64,000 bases of DNA from Pseudomonas sp. HN11 (GCF_021390155.1 NZ_CP089985.1:372001-436000); one strand, 5' to 3'. Positions 39,655 through 50,263 are shown, counted from the stretch's first letter. Program-made: numbers and translations. Notes: generated by a model not told the origin, from the sequence alone.

Positions 39655-41334
39655 CTATCTTTCATGTACATAAGTGCCCGGCGCAGCTTCCGCCGCCGCG
39701 TACGTCTTGTTACCCAAACTTGTCGGCGCTTTCTTCAACTTCCCCGCCCGCTCCGCCTGCCACGCCTGCCAATGCAGCCACCAGGAGTCGGTGTGCTTGG
39801 TGGCATTCTCCTGCCATTCCAGCGGCTTCGCCGTCAGGCTGTCACTGGTTTGATAACGCGCCTTGGGGTTGCCTGGCGGGTTGAGGATGCTTTGGATATG
39901 CCCACTGCTGGACAGCACGAACTCCACCTTGCCGCCAAACAGCTGTGCCGACTTGTAGCAGGATTGCCACGGCGTGATGTGGTCATTGGTGCCGGCCAGT
40001 GAATAAATATCGGCAGTGACTTGCTTGAGGTCGATGGGCGTGCCGCATACTTCCAGGGCATTGGCCCGCACCAGTGGATTGTTCTTGAACAGCTCGATCA
40101 GGTCGCCGTGGAAGGCCGCTGGCAAACGCGTGGTGTCGTTGTTCCAGAACAGGATATCGAACACCGGCGGTTCGTTACCCAGCAGGTAGTTGTTGACCCA
40201 GTAGTTCCAGATCAGGTCGTTGGGGCGCATCCAGGCGAACACCTTGGCCATGTCGCGGCCTTCCAGCACGCCGGCCTGGTAGGAATGGCGCTTGGCCGCT
40301 TCCAGCGTCTGCTCATCGACGAACAGTGCCACCTGGGTGTCCAGGGTGGTGTCGAGCACACTCACCAGCAGAGTCAGGGCGTTGACCTTCTTTTCCCCCA
40401 GCGCCGCGTAATGGCCGAGCAGTGCGGTACAGGTGATGCCGCCGGAGCAAGCGCCGAGCATATTCACATCTTTGCTGCCGGTAATCGCCGTCACTACATC
40501 GACCGCTTCCTTGAGCGCTTCGATATAGGTCGACAGGCCCCACTCGCGTTGGGCCTTGGTCGGGTTGCGCCAGCTGACGATGAAGGTTTGCTGGTTATTG
40601 CGCAGGCAGAAACGCGCCAGGCTCTTTTCCGGGCTCAGGTCGAATACATAGAATTTGTTGATCTGCGGCGGCACCACCAGCAGCGGGCGTTCGTGCACCT
40701 GTTCGGTGATCGGCTTGTACTGGATCAACTCCAGCACGTCATTGCGAAACACCACCGCGCCTTCGGTAGTGCCCAGGGTCTTACCCACTTCAAAGGCACC
40801 CATGTTGACCTGGCTCGGCATGCCGCCGTTGTGCACCATGTCCTTGGCCAGGTGGGACAGGCCATCGAGCAGGCTCTTGCCGCCGGTTTCAAAGAAGCGT
40901 TTGACCGCCGCCGGGTTGGCCGCGCTGTTGGTGGGCGCCATGGCTTCGGTCATCAGGTTGATCACGAAGTGGCCACGGCTGATGTCCTGTTCCGACAGGT
41001 TGCTGTCGCCGATCCAGTCGTGCAGTTCCTTGCGCCACGCCAGGTAGGTTTGCAGGTAGCGTTTGTAGAGCGGGTTCTGGGTCCAGGCCGGGTCCAGGAA
41101 ACGACGGTCGTCGCTCTCCGGCACCAACACGGATTTGCCGAACATCACGTTCTTCAATTCGACGCCAAAATGCGCGACGTGCTTGACGCTGTGCAACGGT
41201 TGTTTGATGGCTTGGGTCAGCACCATCTTCGCCGAGGCGAGCAAATCCTTTTTACGTAACGCGATGATCGGGTTGAGCCCCAGGGTGTTTTCCGAGGCCT
41301 GGCGTTTCAAGTCATCGTTGTTCTTGTTACTCAT
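39655..41334 (-). CDS. phaC1: class II PHA synthase 1
   Basis: PhaC1 is the main medium-chain-length PHA synthase. The product is 559 residues from ATG 41334 (GGAGC seven bases upstream). The nucleophile Cys296 is in GACSGG; the His is within GTNDHITPW-type sequence and the late SSSGHIQSI block. It begins the minus-strand pha series, and its promoter should lie in 41335-41583, where I cannot name a convincing box. Confidence 0.97.
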   Translation of the reverse strand: MSNKNNDDLKRQASENTLGLNPIIALRKKDLLASAKMVLTQAIKQPLHSVKHVAHFGVELKNVMFGKSVLVPESDDRRFLDPAWTQNPLYKRYLQTYLAWRKELHDWIGDSNLSEQDISRGHFVINLMTEAMAPTNSAANPAAVKRFFETGGKSLLDGLSHLAKDMVHNGGMPSQVNMGAFEVGKTLGTTEGAVVFRNDVLELIQYKPITEQVHERPLLVVPPQINKFYVFDLSPEKSLARFCLRNNQQTFIVSWRNPTKAQREWGLSTYIEALKEAVDVVTAITGSKDVNMLGACSGGITCTALLGHYAALGEKKVNALTLLVSVLDTTLDTQVALFVDEQTLEAAKRHSYQAGVLEGRDMAKVFAWMRPNDLIWNYWVNNYLLGNEPPVFDILFWNNDTTRLPAAFHGDLIELFKNNPLVRANALEVCGTPIDLKQVTADIYSLAGTNDHITPWQSCYKSAQLFGGKVEFVLSSSGHIQSILNPPGNPKARYQTSDSLTAKPLEWQENATKHTDSWWLHWQAWQAERAGKLKKAPTSLGNKTYAAAEAAPGTYVHER

Positions 41335-41583
41335 CTACGACGCTCCATTGTCCGAAAGACGAGTACCGGGGACCGCTGCGCACCCAGTTTCGATACACAA
41401 CACAAGCCTGGTACTGCGACTCGGATGACCGTTGATACCGCATCGTCAAATGCAGGGAACTTGCCAGTTCCATTGGTTACCCGAGTTTAATTTTTTTCGC
41501 AAGCGGACCAATCGTTGGCCACGCGACAGGGCATTCAAGCAGATGAAATTAGAAAATGCCCTCTAAAGAGCAAGACCCCTGGG

Positions 41584-41961
41584 CTAGAGCATCAGCCGCA
41601 CGACCGACTGATCCGGATCGCGGGTTTTGCCGGCCGCTTTGAGTTCGGCCAGATAATCGGCCCACAACGCGTCCTGACGCACGGCCAGTTGGTAGAGATA
41701 GTCCCAAGTGAACAGTCCGCTGTCATGGCCGTCGTCGAAGGTCAATTTCAGTGCGTACTGGCCGGCCGGTTCAACCTTGGTCAACCGCACATTGAGCTTG
41801 CCGAATTGCAGGATGGGTTTGCCATGACCCTGGACCTCGGCGGAAGGCGAGTGGGTGCGTAGCAGTTCGGCGGGGAGTTGATACACCTCGTCGGGCCCGT
41901 AGGTGAGGCCGAGGGTGTTGGAGGTTTTGTGGAGGTTTACAGCGGTGGGGAATTTAGACAT
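41584..41961 (-). CDS. DUF971 (gamma-butyrobetaine hydroxylase N-terminal-like) protein
   Basis: A 125-residue protein from ATG 41961 (GGAGG upstream). It is a stand-alone DUF971 domain, the small fold that forms the N-terminus of gamma-butyrobetaine dioxygenase. LTYGPDEVYQLPAELLR and FDDGHDSGLFTWDYLYQL are typical. In pseudomonads it lies next to hslUV; its function is not known to me. An inverted repeat separates it from hslU. Confidence 0.88.
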   Translation of the reverse strand: MSKFPTAVNLHKTSNTLGLTYGPDEVYQLPAELLRTHSPSAEVQGHGKPILQFGKLNVRLTKVEPAGQYALKLTFDDGHDSGLFTWDYLYQLAVRQDALWADYLAELKAAGKTRDPDQSVVRLML

Positions 41962-41972
41962 GGGTGCCTCCT

Positions 41973-42043
41973 GCGGCAAGCCTTAAGCTACAAGCGGCAA
42001 GTTGAATGGGCTCAACTTGAAGCTTGTAGCTTACAGCTTGAAC
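41973..42043. repeat. imperfect inverted repeat of CAAGCT-type units (second locus)
   Basis: GCGGCAAGCCTTAAGCTACA with GGCAAGTTGAA on the left pairs imperfectly with TCAACTTGAAGCTTGTAGCT and TACAGCTTG on the right. It lies downstream of hslU and may act as its 3' hairpin. Confidence 0.65.
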
Positions 42044-42044
42044 T

Positions 42045-43382
42045 CTACAGAATGTAGCGCGACAGATCTTCGTTCTGCGCCAATTCGCCCAAGTGGTTGT
42101 TGACGTATTCAGTGTCGATCTTGATCACTTCGCCATTCTGCGCGCCAGCCAAATCGCCAGCACTGAAGGACACTTCCTCCAGCAGACGCTCCAGCAAAGT
42201 GTGCAGGCGACGTGCGCCGATGTTCTCGGTCTTCTCGTTGACCTGCCAGGCGATCTCCGCCAGGCGCTTGATGCCGTCCGGTTGGAACTCTATCCCTAAG
42301 CCTTCGGTTTTCAGCAGCTCACGGTATTGCTCAGTGAGCGAAGCGTGCGGCTCGCTGAGGATGCGTTCGAAGTCGCCCGGCGTCAGTGCCTTCAGCTCCA
42401 CGCGAATCGGCAGGCGGCCTTGCAGCTCCGGCACCAGGTCACTTGGCTTGCTCAGGTGGAACGCACCGGAGGCAATAAACAGGATGTGGTCGGTCTTGAC
42501 CATGCCCAGCTTGGTGTTCACGGTGCAGCCTTCGATCAGCGGCAGCAGGTCGCGCTGCACACCTTCACGGGACACGTCGACACCCCCGGAGTTGCCGCGC
42601 TTGGCGACCTTGTCGATCTCGTCGATAAACACGATGCCGTGCTGCTCGACTGCTTCCAGGGCCTTGGCCTTGAGTTCTTCCTCATTGACCAGGCGCCCGG
42701 CTTCTTCGTCGCGCACCAGTTTGAGTGCTTCCTTCACCTTGAGCTTGCGGCTTTTCTTCTTGCCCTTGCCCATGTTGGCGAACAGGTTCTGCAACTGGCT
42801 GGTCATTTCTTCCATGCCAGGTGGAGCGGAGATGTCGACACCGGAGACTTCAGCGACTTCAATCTCGATTTCCTTGTCGTCCAACTGGCCTTCACGCAGG
42901 CGCTTGCGGAACAACTGACGGGTGTTGGAATCCGAGGCCGGTGCGGCGTCTTCGTTGAAGCCCATGCGTGCCGGTGGCAGCAGGGCGTCGAGGATACGCT
43001 CTTCGGCGGCGTCTTCGGCGCGGTGGCTGACCTTGGTTACTTCCTGTTCGCGCAGCATTTTCAGGGCGGCGTCGGCCAAATCACGAATGATCGATTCGAC
43101 GTCCCGGCCCACGTAGCCCACTTCGGTGAACTTGGTGGCTTCGACCTTGATGAACGGCGCATTGGCCAGCTTGGCCAGGCGACGGGCGATTTCGGTTTTA
43201 CCGACGCCGGTAGGACCGATCATCAGGATGTTTTTCGGCGTTACTTCAACGCGCAGTTCTTCGGGCAGTTGCATCCGGCGCCAGCGATTACGCAGCGCAA
43301 TGGCCACGGCGCGCTTGGCGTCGTCCTGGCCGATGATATGGCGATTGAGTTCATGGACGATTTCGCGGGGAGTCATGGACAT
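42045..43382 (-). CDS. hslU: ATP-dependent protease ATPase subunit HslU
   Basis: HslU is the AAA+ unfoldase that feeds substrates to HslV. The product is 445 residues from ATG 43382 ([12 protein letters not shown]). Walker A GPTGVGKT is at residues 56-63, GYVGRDVES is the pore loop, and Walker B is [10 protein letters not shown]. The intermediate I domain lies between them. hslV is immediately upstream, with 36 bases between. Confidence 0.97.
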   Translation of the reverse strand: MSMTPREIVHELNRHIIGQDDAKRAVAIALRNRWRRMQLPEELRVEVTPKNILMIGPTGVGKTEIARRLAKLANAPFIKVEATKFTEVGYVGRDVESIIRDLADAALKMLREQEVTKVSHRAEDAAEERILDALLPPARMGFNEDAAPASDSNTRQLFRKRLREGQLDDKEIEIEVAEVSGVDISAPPGMEEMTSQLQNLFANMGKGKKKSRKLKVKEALKLVRDEEAGRLVNEEELKAKALEAVEQHGIVFIDEIDKVAKRGNSGGVDVSREGVQRDLLPLIEGCTVNTKLGMVKTDHILFIASGAFHLSKPSDLVPELQGRLPIRVELKALTPGDFERILSEPHASLTEQYRELLKTEGLGIEFQPDGIKRLAEIAWQVNEKTENIGARRLHTLLERLLEEVSFSAGDLAGAQNGEVIKIDTEYVNNHLGELAQNEDLSRYIL

Positions 43383-43418
43383 AGTGTTTGGCGGCCTCAA
43401 GCGGAATAAGCCTATGGC

Positions 43419-43949
43419 TTACTCGGCGAGGTCCTGCTCCTCAATGGTCTGGTTGTGGTTGGTGAACACGCAGATATCACCGGCGATGCCCAAGGCGGTC
43501 TCGACGATTTCACGAGCCGACAGGTCGGTTTTCTTCAACAGTGCGCTGGCTGCCGCTTGGGCGTAGCCACCGCCGGAACCCATGGCGATCAAGCCATGTT
43601 CAGGCTCAACCACATCGCCGTTGCCGGTGATGATCAGTGAGGCGTCTTTGTTGGCGACGGCCAGCATGGCTTCCAGGCGGCTGAGGGAGCGGTCGGTGCG
43701 CCATTCTTTGGCGAGTTCGACGGCGGCGCGCACGAGGTGGCCCTGATGTTTTTCCAGCTGTCCTTCGAAACGTTCGAAAAGGGTGAAGGCGTCGGCGGTA
43801 GCGCCGGCAAAGCCCGCGAGAACCTGGCCGTGGTACAGGCGACGCACTTTCTTGGCGTTGCCTTTCATCACGGTATTACCCAGGGAAACCTGGCCGTCGC
43901 CGCCCATGACGACTTTGCCGTGGCGACGTACTGAAACGATAGTGGTCAA
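43419..43949 (-). CDS. hslV: ATP-dependent protease subunit HslV
   Basis: HslV is the proteasome-like Thr peptidase of the HslUV complex. The start is TTG 43949, not the upstream GTG at 43964: this gives the usual 176 residues and places the catalytic Thr directly after the initiator Met ([11 protein letters not shown]), as required for the N-terminal nucleophile. GGAG precedes the TTG by about eight bases. [15 protein letters not shown] and [11 protein letters not shown] are typical. Confidence 0.96.
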   Translation of the reverse strand: MTTIVSVRRHGKVVMGGDGQVSLGNTVMKGNAKKVRRLYHGQVLAGFAGATADAFTLFERFEGQLEKHQGHLVRAAVELAKEWRTDRSLSRLEAMLAVANKDASLIITGNGDVVEPEHGLIAMGSGGGYAQAAASALLKKTDLSAREIVETALGIAGDICVFTNHNQTIEEQDLAE

Positions 43950-44033
43950 GGGGAGAGTCTCCACGCAGCGGGGCGAAAATGCCCTGATGGAAACTCATAT
44001 GGGGGTGGCGGGGGGGATTTCAACCGTAGGAAA

Positions 44034-44064
44034 TGTAGTGAGCGGGGCAAGCCCGCTCACTACA
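44034..44064. repeat. 31-bp REP palindrome, third copy
   Basis: Identical to 8727-8757. It lies between hslV and the SPOR protein gene, and is followed by a fragment of a second REP (AGCTCCCACATTTTGATC). Confidence 0.85.
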
Positions 44065-44104
44065 GAAAGCCAGCTCCCACATTTTGATCGGTGTTGAGCT
44101 TGAA

Positions 44105-44806
44105 TCAGCGGCTCTGGCGTTGTTGTAACAACAGGTTGCTAAAGCCCGCGCCAGCCAGTTGTTTCTGCGCCACGGTCAGCTGTTCACGGTTGCTGAACGG
44201 CCCCACCAGCACGCGATACCAAGTCGCATCCTTCACCGTCCCCGACTCCACCGACACCGTCTGGCCCAGCAGAATGATCTGCGCCCGTACGCGATCCGCA
44301 TCCGCCTGTTTCGGGAACGAGCCCGCCTGCAGGAAGAACTTGGTCACTGGCGCGGCCTTGGTCTCGGCCACCGGCGGTGCTGGCGGCGGGGTGATCCCGG
44401 CCAGCGCGGCCTGGGCGCGGGCGGTATCGATCTTCGCCGCTTCTGCCGGGGTGACCGGTGTAGTCGGTACTTGCGGCGTCGGCAGGGTTTTCTCCGGCAC
44501 GGCGTCAGGCGGCACGATCACTTCCGATTCCGGCAGCAGCGTGTAGAAATCGTACTTCGGCTTCACTGGGGCAGTCGGGCTCGGCGCCGTCTTGTTGGCT
44601 TCGGCCATTTTCGTGGCCTTCTGCTGTTCCTGCTTGACCCGCTTGACGTCATCGCCCTTGCCCGGATCCAGTTTCATCAGGAACACAATAAACGCGCCGA
44701 CGGTGAGGCCGATCGCCATCCACAACCAGCCCGGGATCGGCTTCTTCGCCGGGGCCTGGTAGCGGCTGGCGCCGCGCTTGGGTGCAGGTTTTTTCTTGGC
44801 AGCCAA
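44105..44806 (-). CDS. SPOR-domain membrane protein (FtsN-like)
   Basis: A 233-residue protein with a basic cytosolic N-terminus (MAAKKKPAPKRG), one transmembrane helix at about 27-45, a long Pro/Ala-rich linker and a C-terminal SPOR domain (about 155-230) that binds denuded septal peptidoglycan. The layout is that of FtsN, the late cell-division trigger; pseudomonads carry it between argS and hslV. The only good start is TTG 44806, two bases after the argS stop, with GGAG within the argS 3' end. Confidence 0.85.
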   Translation of the reverse strand: MAAKKKPAPKRGASRYQAPAKKPIPGWLWMAIGLTVGAFIVFLMKLDPGKGDDVKRVKQEQQKATKMAEANKTAPSPTAPVKPKYDFYTLLPESEVIVPPDAVPEKTLPTPQVPTTPVTPAEAAKIDTARAQAALAGITPPPAPPVAETKAAPVTKFFLQAGSFPKQADADRVRAQIILLGQTVSVESGTVKDATWYRVLVGPFSNREQLTVAQKQLAGAGFSNLLLQQRQSR

Positions 44807-44807
44807 C

Positions 44808-46544
44808 TTACATACGCTCCAGTGTTTCCAGGCCCAACAGTTCCAGGCCTTGCTTGAGGGTCCGTCCAGCCAGTGCGGCGAGGCGCAGGCGGCTTTGCTT
44901 CTGAGCTTCGTCGTCGGCGGTCAGGATCGGGCAGTTCTCGTAGAAGCTGGAGAACAGGCCGGCGACTTCGTACAGGTAGGTGCACAGGATATGCGGCGTG
45001 CCTTTCTCGCCGACGCTGTTCAGCACTTCGCCGAATTGCGCCAGTTTGGCGGCCAGTTCCTGTTCGTGCGCAGCTTCCAGGTTGATCTGGCCCTCGACTT
45101 CGCTGAAATCCTTGCCCAACTTGCGGAACACGCCGGCCACACGGGTGTAGGCGTACAGCAGGTACGGCGCGGTGTTGCCTTCGAAGTTGAGCATCAGCTC
45201 GAAGTTGAAGCTGTAGTCGCTGGTGCGATGCTTGGACAGGTCGGCGTATTTCACTGCGCCGATGCCCACCACGCGGGCGATGTTGCGCAGGTCGGCCTCG
45301 GCCAGCTCCGGGTTCTTTTCCTTCACCAGGTTGTAGGCACGCTCCTGGGCTTCGGTCAGCAGGTCGATCAGCTTCACGGTGCCGCCGTCACGGGTCTTGA
45401 ACGGGCGGCCATCGGCGCCGTTCATGGTGCCGAAGCCCATGTGTTCCATGTGCATCGGGTGGGTGACGAAACCGGCGCGGCGCGCCACTTCGAACACCTG
45501 CTGGAAGTGCAGGGCCTGGCGCTGGTCGACAAAATACAGGGCACGATCGGCCTTGAGCACGCCGCTGCGGTAGCGCACGGCCGCCAGGTCGGTGGTGGCG
45601 TAGAGGTAGCCGCCATCGGCCTTGACGATGATCACCGGCAGCGGCTCGCCGTCGGCGGTCTTGAATTCTTCGAGGAAAACGCACTGCGCGCCGTTGCTCT
45701 CCACCAGCAGGCCGGCGGCCTTGAGGTCGTTGACCACGTTGATCAGGTCGTCGTTGTAGGCGCTTTCGCCCATCACGTCAGCCATGGTCAATTTGACGTT
45801 GAGCAGCTCGTAGATCTCCTGGCAGTGCGACAGGGAAATCTCACGGAAGCGGTTCCACAGCTCCAGGCACTCCTTGTCACCGGCTTGCAGCTTGACCACC
45901 AGGCCACGGGCGCGGTCGGCGAACTCTTCGGATTCGTCGAAGCGCTTCTTGGCGGCACGGTAGAAATTTTCCAGGTCCGACAGCTCGTTGCTGGTGATCG
46001 GGTTTTCTTGCAGGTAGGCCATCAACATGCCGAACTGGGTGCCCCAGTCGCCGACGTGGTTCTGACGGATCACGGTGTCGCCGAGGAATTCCAGTACGCG
46101 GGCCACGCCGTCGCCGATGATGGTGGAACGCAGGTGGCCCACGTGCATCTCTTTGGCCAGGTTCGGTGCCGACAGGTCGATAACCACGCGCTGCAGCGGG
46201 CCAGCCTTGCGCACGCCGATCTTGGCGTCGGCCAGGGCCGCGTCCAGACGCGAAGCCAGGGCCTGGGTGTTCTGGAAGAAGTTGATGAAGCCAGGGCCGG
46301 CAATTTCAGCCTTGGTGACGCTCTCGTCGACAGGCAGTGCGGCGATGATTTTTTCCGCCAGGTCCCGCGGCTTCATGCCGGCAGGCTTGGACAGCATCAT
46401 CGCGATGTTGCTGGCGAAGTCACCGTGGGTCTTGTCGCGGGTGTTTTCCACCTGGATCGCCGGCGTCAGGCCTTCAGGCAACACACCTTCGTTGACGAGT
46501 TGGGTGAGGGCTTGTTGGATAAGCTGGCGAATGGTGTCTTTCAT
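44808..46544 (-). CDS. argS: arginyl-tRNA synthetase
   Basis: ArgS charges tRNAArg with arginine. The product is 578 residues from ATG 46544 ([11 protein letters not shown]). The class I HIGH-type motif is HVGHLRST, and the add-1 N-terminal domain that contacts the D-loop is present at the start. The C-terminal anticodon-binding domain ends [10 protein letters not shown]. The SPOR gene follows after a single base. Confidence 0.96.
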   Translation of the reverse strand: MKDTIRQLIQQALTQLVNEGVLPEGLTPAIQVENTRDKTHGDFASNIAMMLSKPAGMKPRDLAEKIIAALPVDESVTKAEIAGPGFINFFQNTQALASRLDAALADAKIGVRKAGPLQRVVIDLSAPNLAKEMHVGHLRSTIIGDGVARVLEFLGDTVIRQNHVGDWGTQFGMLMAYLQENPITSNELSDLENFYRAAKKRFDESEEFADRARGLVVKLQAGDKECLELWNRFREISLSHCQEIYELLNVKLTMADVMGESAYNDDLINVVNDLKAAGLLVESNGAQCVFLEEFKTADGEPLPVIIVKADGGYLYATTDLAAVRYRSGVLKADRALYFVDQRQALHFQQVFEVARRAGFVTHPMHMEHMGFGTMNGADGRPFKTRDGGTVKLIDLLTEAQERAYNLVKEKNPELAEADLRNIARVVGIGAVKYADLSKHRTSDYSFNFELMLNFEGNTAPYLLYAYTRVAGVFRKLGKDFSEVEGQINLEAAHEQELAAKLAQFGEVLNSVGEKGTPHILCTYLYEVAGLFSSFYENCPILTADDEAQKQSRLRLAALAGRTLKQGLELLGLETLERM

Positions 46545-46654
46545 GGTGTTCTCTTTCGACCGCAAGCGGCGGCGCGCGATGCGCAGGTGGAAAAACTGGG
46601 CATTATCCGTGGCGAGGGCGGGCTTGCCAACCTTCGCGGGACCTATGGCCAGGC

Positions 46655-48874
46655 TTAATACAAATCTACCGGGTCTACATCCAGTGACCATCGCACTTGG
46701 CGACCGCTGGGCATTTGCTCCAGGGCAAGCAACCAACTACTTAATAGCCGATGCAGGGGCGCGCGTGAGGTTGCTTGCAAGAGTAGCTGAGCCCGGTAGC
46801 GCCCGGCGCGGCGCTCCATAGGGGCGGGCACCGGGCCGAGCAGTTCGATGCCGGTCAGGTCCAGTTCGCCGAGCAAACGTTCGGCGGCGCTGCAGGCTTC
46901 ATCCAGGAAACCTTCGGCTTGCCCGGGTTTGTGGGCTTCGGCACGCAACAGGGCCAAATGGGAAAAAGGCGGCAGGCCAGCGGCGCGACGTTCGCTCAAC
47001 GCCTGCTCGGCGAAGGCGAAATAGCCTTGTTCGGTCAGTTGGATCAGCAGCGGATGATCGGCCAGGTGTGTCTGGATGATCACCCGGCCTGGCTCTTCGG
47101 CGCGGCCCGCGCGGCCGGCGACCTGCACGATCAACTGCGCCATGCGTTCGCTGGCGCGAAAATCCCCGGAGAACAACCCACCGTCGGCATCCAGGATCGA
47201 CACCAGGGTCACCCGTGGAAAGTGGTGCCCTTTGGCAAGCATCTGCGTGCCGATCAGGATGCACGGGTGGCCTTTCTGGATGGTGGCGAACAGCTGGTTC
47301 ATTGCGTCCTTGCGCGAGGTGCTGTCGCGGTCGACGCGCAGCACCGGGTAATCCGGGAACAGAATGCCCAGGCGCTCTTCGGCCCGTTCGGTGCCGGCGC
47401 CCACCGGTCGAAGGTCGACTTTGCCGCATTGCGGGCAGTGGCGCGGTATGCGCTCCACATGGCCGCAGTGATGGCAACGCAGCTCGCCGTAGCGCTGGTG
47501 CACGGTCATGCGTGCATCGCAGCGCTCGCATTCGGACATCCAGCCGCAGTCGTGGCACAACAGCGTCGGCGCAAAACCACGGCGGTTGAGAAACACCAGG
47601 ACCTGTTGGCCGGCGGCGAGGGTCTGGTCGATGGCTTGTTGCATCGGCCCGGAAATACCGCTGTCCAACGGGCGACTTTTAACATCCAGGCGCAGGAAAC
47701 GGGGCTGCTTGGCGCCGCCCGCACGCTCGTTCAGGCGTAGGAGGCCGTAACGACCGGTGTAGGCGTTGTGCAAGCTTTCCAGGGACGGCGTGGCCGAGCC
47801 CAGCACGATAGGGATGTCCTCCTGGCGTGCGCGCACCAGCGCCAGGTCGCGGGCATGGTAGCGCAGGCCTTCCTGCTGTTTGTAGGAGCCGTCGTGCTCC
47901 TCGTCGATGATGATCAGACCTGGGTTCTTCATCGGTGTGAACAGCGCCGAACGGGTGCCGATAATAATGTCGGCCTCGCCATCCCGTGCTGCCAGCCAGG
48001 CTTCCAGGCGCTCACGGTCATTGACCGCCGAGTGCACCAGAGCGATGCGTGCGTTAAAACGTTGTTCGAAGCGCGCCAGGGTCTGTGGGCCCAGATTGAT
48101 TTCAGGGATCAGCACCAGCGCCTGTTTGCCGGCCTGCAGGGTTTCGCGGATTAACTGCAAATAGACTTCGGTCTTGCCGCTGCCGGTGACACCGGCCAGC
48201 AGGAACGCGTGGAAACTGTCAAAGCCGGCGCGAATCGCTTCGTAGGCGGCGCGCTGTTCGGGGTTCAGCGGCAGTTCCGGCTGGGCCAGCCAGTGTTCGT
48301 GGCGGGCGTCGGGCGCATGCTTGCGGATCTCCACCTGCACCAGGCCCTTGGCCAGCAGCAGGTCGAGGCTGTCCTTGCTCAGCATCAGCTTGCTTAATAG
48401 CTGATGAGCCACGCCATGGGGATGCTGCGCCAGTGTGGCCAAGGCTTCACGCTGGCGCGGGGCGCGGGCAATGCGTGGGTCGTCGAGGCGCGCGCCGGGC
48501 GCCATCGACCAGAAACGCTCCTGGCGCGCTTCGGCCAGTTCGCCCTGGCGCAACAGCACCGGCAACGCCCAGCTCAGGGTATCGCCCAGGCTGTGCTGGT
48601 AATACTGCGCGGTCCACAGGCACAGCTTGAACAGGGCGGGCGGCAGCGGGGCGGCGGCGTCGAGCATGGCCAGCGCGGGCTTGAGCTTTTCCGCTGGCAC
48701 TTCGCTGTGGTCCGCGACTTCCACCAGAATGCCGATCATTTCCCGTCGGCCAAACGGCACGCGCACGCGCATGCCCGGCTGCAACTGTTCTCGCAGCACG
48801 CCGGCCGGGGCCCGGTAATCGAACAGGCGGCGCAGGGGCGAGGGCAGGGCTAGGCGCAAAATGGCGTCGGGCAC
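46655..48874 (-). CDS. priA: primosomal protein N' (replication restart helicase)
   Basis: PriA recognises stalled forks and reloads DnaB. The product is 739 residues from GTG 48874 ([14 protein letters not shown]); the in-frame extension to 48979 has no support. Helicase motifs include [12 protein letters not shown] (Walker A) and [12 protein letters not shown]. The zinc-binding Cys array is visible in [16 protein letters not shown] and the following C-x2-C pairs. It is divergent from rpmE. Confidence 0.96.
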   Translation of the reverse strand: MPDAILRLALPSPLRRLFDYRAPAGVLREQLQPGMRVRVPFGRREMIGILVEVADHSEVPAEKLKPALAMLDAAAPLPPALFKLCLWTAQYYQHSLGDTLSWALPVLLRQGELAEARQERFWSMAPGARLDDPRIARAPRQREALATLAQHPHGVAHQLLSKLMLSKDSLDLLLAKGLVQVEIRKHAPDARHEHWLAQPELPLNPEQRAAYEAIRAGFDSFHAFLLAGVTGSGKTEVYLQLIRETLQAGKQALVLIPEINLGPQTLARFEQRFNARIALVHSAVNDRERLEAWLAARDGEADIIIGTRSALFTPMKNPGLIIIDEEHDGSYKQQEGLRYHARDLALVRARQEDIPIVLGSATPSLESLHNAYTGRYGLLRLNERAGGAKQPRFLRLDVKSRPLDSGISGPMQQAIDQTLAAGQQVLVFLNRRGFAPTLLCHDCGWMSECERCDARMTVHQRYGELRCHHCGHVERIPRHCPQCGKVDLRPVGAGTERAEERLGILFPDYPVLRVDRDSTSRKDAMNQLFATIQKGHPCILIGTQMLAKGHHFPRVTLVSILDADGGLFSGDFRASERMAQLIVQVAGRAGRAEEPGRVIIQTHLADHPLLIQLTEQGYFAFAEQALSERRAAGLPPFSHLALLRAEAHKPGQAEGFLDEACSAAERLLGELDLTGIELLGPVPAPMERRAGRYRAQLLLQATSRAPLHRLLSSWLLALEQMPSGRQVRWSLDVDPVDLY

Positions 48875-48992
48875 GCGGGGGGTCTCATATAAAGGCAGGC
48901 GGTGGCGCAGGTGCGGGAGCCTAGCAGACAGGGGAGGGCTTGGGTATGCCACGGTTTTCTGATGAAAGGCGGTTTTCACCCGGATACGCGGC

Positions 48993-49020
48993 TTGCGTGA
49001 TTAAAAAGGTCTGGTAGAAT
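48993..49020 (+). promoter_or_regulatory. sigma70-type promoter for rpmE
   Basis: TTGCGT (-35) and TAGAAT (-10) are separated by 16 bases, about 70 bases before the rpmE start. The leader then contains a 6-bp perfect hairpin at 49045-49060 (TCGACA-ATAG-TGTCGA). Confidence 0.5.
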
Positions 49021-49089
49021 CCGCGGCCTAATTACGTGCGGTATTCGACAATAGTGTCGAGTGGCGGCACGCTAGCCCGAGGAAGTGCC

Positions 49090-49323
49090 ATGAAAGCCGA
49101 TATCCATCCAGCGTACGAAACCATCGAAGTCACCTGCAGCTGCGGCAACAAGTTCGAAACGCGTTCGAACCTGTGCAAGCCACTGGGTACTGACGTATGC
49201 AACGAGTGCCACCCGTTCTACACCGGTAAGCAGAAAACTCTGGACACCGGCGGCCGTGTACAGCGCTTCGCAGATCGCTTTGGTGCTTTCGGCAAGAAGC
49301 CTGCTGCTACTCCAGCAGAGTAA
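49090..49323 (+). CDS. rpmE: 50S ribosomal protein L31, zinc-binding form
   Basis: L31 sits at the 50S-30S bridge. The product is 77 residues from ATG 49090 with GAGGAAG upstream. Zinc ligands Cys16, Cys18, Cys37 and Cys40 are all present, so this is the C+ type, not the zinc-independent paralogue used in zinc starvation. Its terminator appears to lie inside the next gene. Confidence 0.96.
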   Translation: MKADIHPAYETIEVTCSCGNKFETRSNLCKPLGTDVCNECHPFYTGKQKTLDTGGRVQRFADRFGAFGKKPAATPAE

Positions 49324-49337
49324 GGCTTAAAAGCCTT

Positions 49338-50144
49338 ATGGGCTTTTGCCAGCTGTTGAAAAAGGCGTCCCTCGTGGGCGCCTTTTTTGTGCCTGGGATT
49401 TGGCTTTCAGTGGCCGAGGCGGCGGTATTTTGTCGCGCTCCGGCCTCCCTGACCCAGGTGGAAGTGCAGCGCGTGGTCGATGGCGACACGGTACGCCTCA
49501 AGGACGGCCGCAGCGTACGGATGATCGGCCTCAATGCCCCGGAGACCGGCAAGAAGGGCCGGAGCGACGAACCTTACGCCGTCGCTGCCCGTCAGCGCTT
49601 GCAGGCATTGGTCGACGCCAGCGGCAGTCGCGTTGGTCTGGTGCCTGGGCGCGAGAGCAAGGACCGGTATGGTCGTACGTTGGCCCACCTCTATGGCGTT
49701 GATGGCGAGAATCTTGAGGCGCAACTGCTGGCCGAAGGTTTGGGGTTTCAAGTGGGCGTAGCGCCCAACGTCGATCTTGTGGCCTGTCAGCGGGCGGCTG
49801 AAAACAGCGCCCGTCACGCGCGATTGGGCCTTTGGCGGCAATCGCCGGTACAAAGTGTGGCGCAGCTCAAGCAGTCCGGCTTCGCGTTGGTCAGTGGCCG
49901 GGTGAACAAGATCGAACGCAATCGCGGTGGAATCTGGATCGAATTGCAAGGTTCACTGGTATTACGCATTGCGCCCGACCTCATCGGACAATTCGACTCT
50001 GCAATGCTCAATGGTCTGCAAGATATGACAATCGAAGCGCGTGGCTGGGTGCAGGATCGCGCCAAGCGCGGTGCACTGAAAAATGGACAGGTACGCTGGC
50101 TGCTGCCGCTGACTGATCCTGGCATGCTCAAACCGATACGCTAA
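49338..50144 (+). CDS. secreted thermonuclease (TNase)-like protein
   Basis: A 268-residue protein with a signal peptide (MGFCQLLKKASLVGAFF, cleavage near AEAA, residue 29) followed by a staphylococcal-nuclease fold at about 40-150. Catalytic-type residues are seen in VVDGDTVRLKDG, VRMIGLNAPETG and ESKDRYGRTLAHL, so it could be active as a secreted DNA/RNA nuclease. The C-terminal 100 residues form an OB-like extra part of unknown role. ATG 49338 is retained because it supplies the two lysines of the signal peptide, but its ribosome site is weak. The rpmE terminator hairpin overlaps codons 8-17. Confidence 0.85.
   Translation: MGFCQLLKKASLVGAFFVPGIWLSVAEAAVFCRAPASLTQVEVQRVVDGDTVRLKDGRSVRMIGLNAPETGKKGRSDEPYAVAARQRLQALVDASGSRVGLVPGRESKDRYGRTLAHLYGVDGENLEAQLLAEGLGFQVGVAPNVDLVACQRAAENSARHARLGLWRQSPVQSVAQLKQSGFALVSGRVNKIERNRGGIWIELQGSLVLRIAPDLIGQFDSAMLNGLQDMTIEARGWVQDRAKRGALKNGQVRWLLPLTDPGMLKPIR
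49359..49388 (+). terminator. rho-independent terminator of rpmE, inside the nuclease gene
   Basis: AAAAAGGCG and CGCCTTTTT pair around an inner CCC/GGG stem with loop TCGT, followed by a T-run. It begins about 36 bases after the rpmE stop and lies within codons 8-17 of the downstream gene. Confidence 0.75.
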
Positions 50145-50234
50145 GAAAAAATTGTAGACATTTTTTTATTCGATTGTGAACAGTTAAGCCCTTGTATCCC
50201 GTGGCTCTTGGCCGAAAGTCGTAGCGCAGGGCCC

Positions 50235-50263
50235 TTGACACCTGTGACTGCCCAGTCTTGTAG
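50235..50263 (+). promoter_or_regulatory. sigma70-like promoter upstream of maeB
   Basis: A perfect -35 TTGACA is followed after 17 bases by TTGTAG as a weak -10. It lies 63 bases before the maeB start. Confidence 0.4.
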
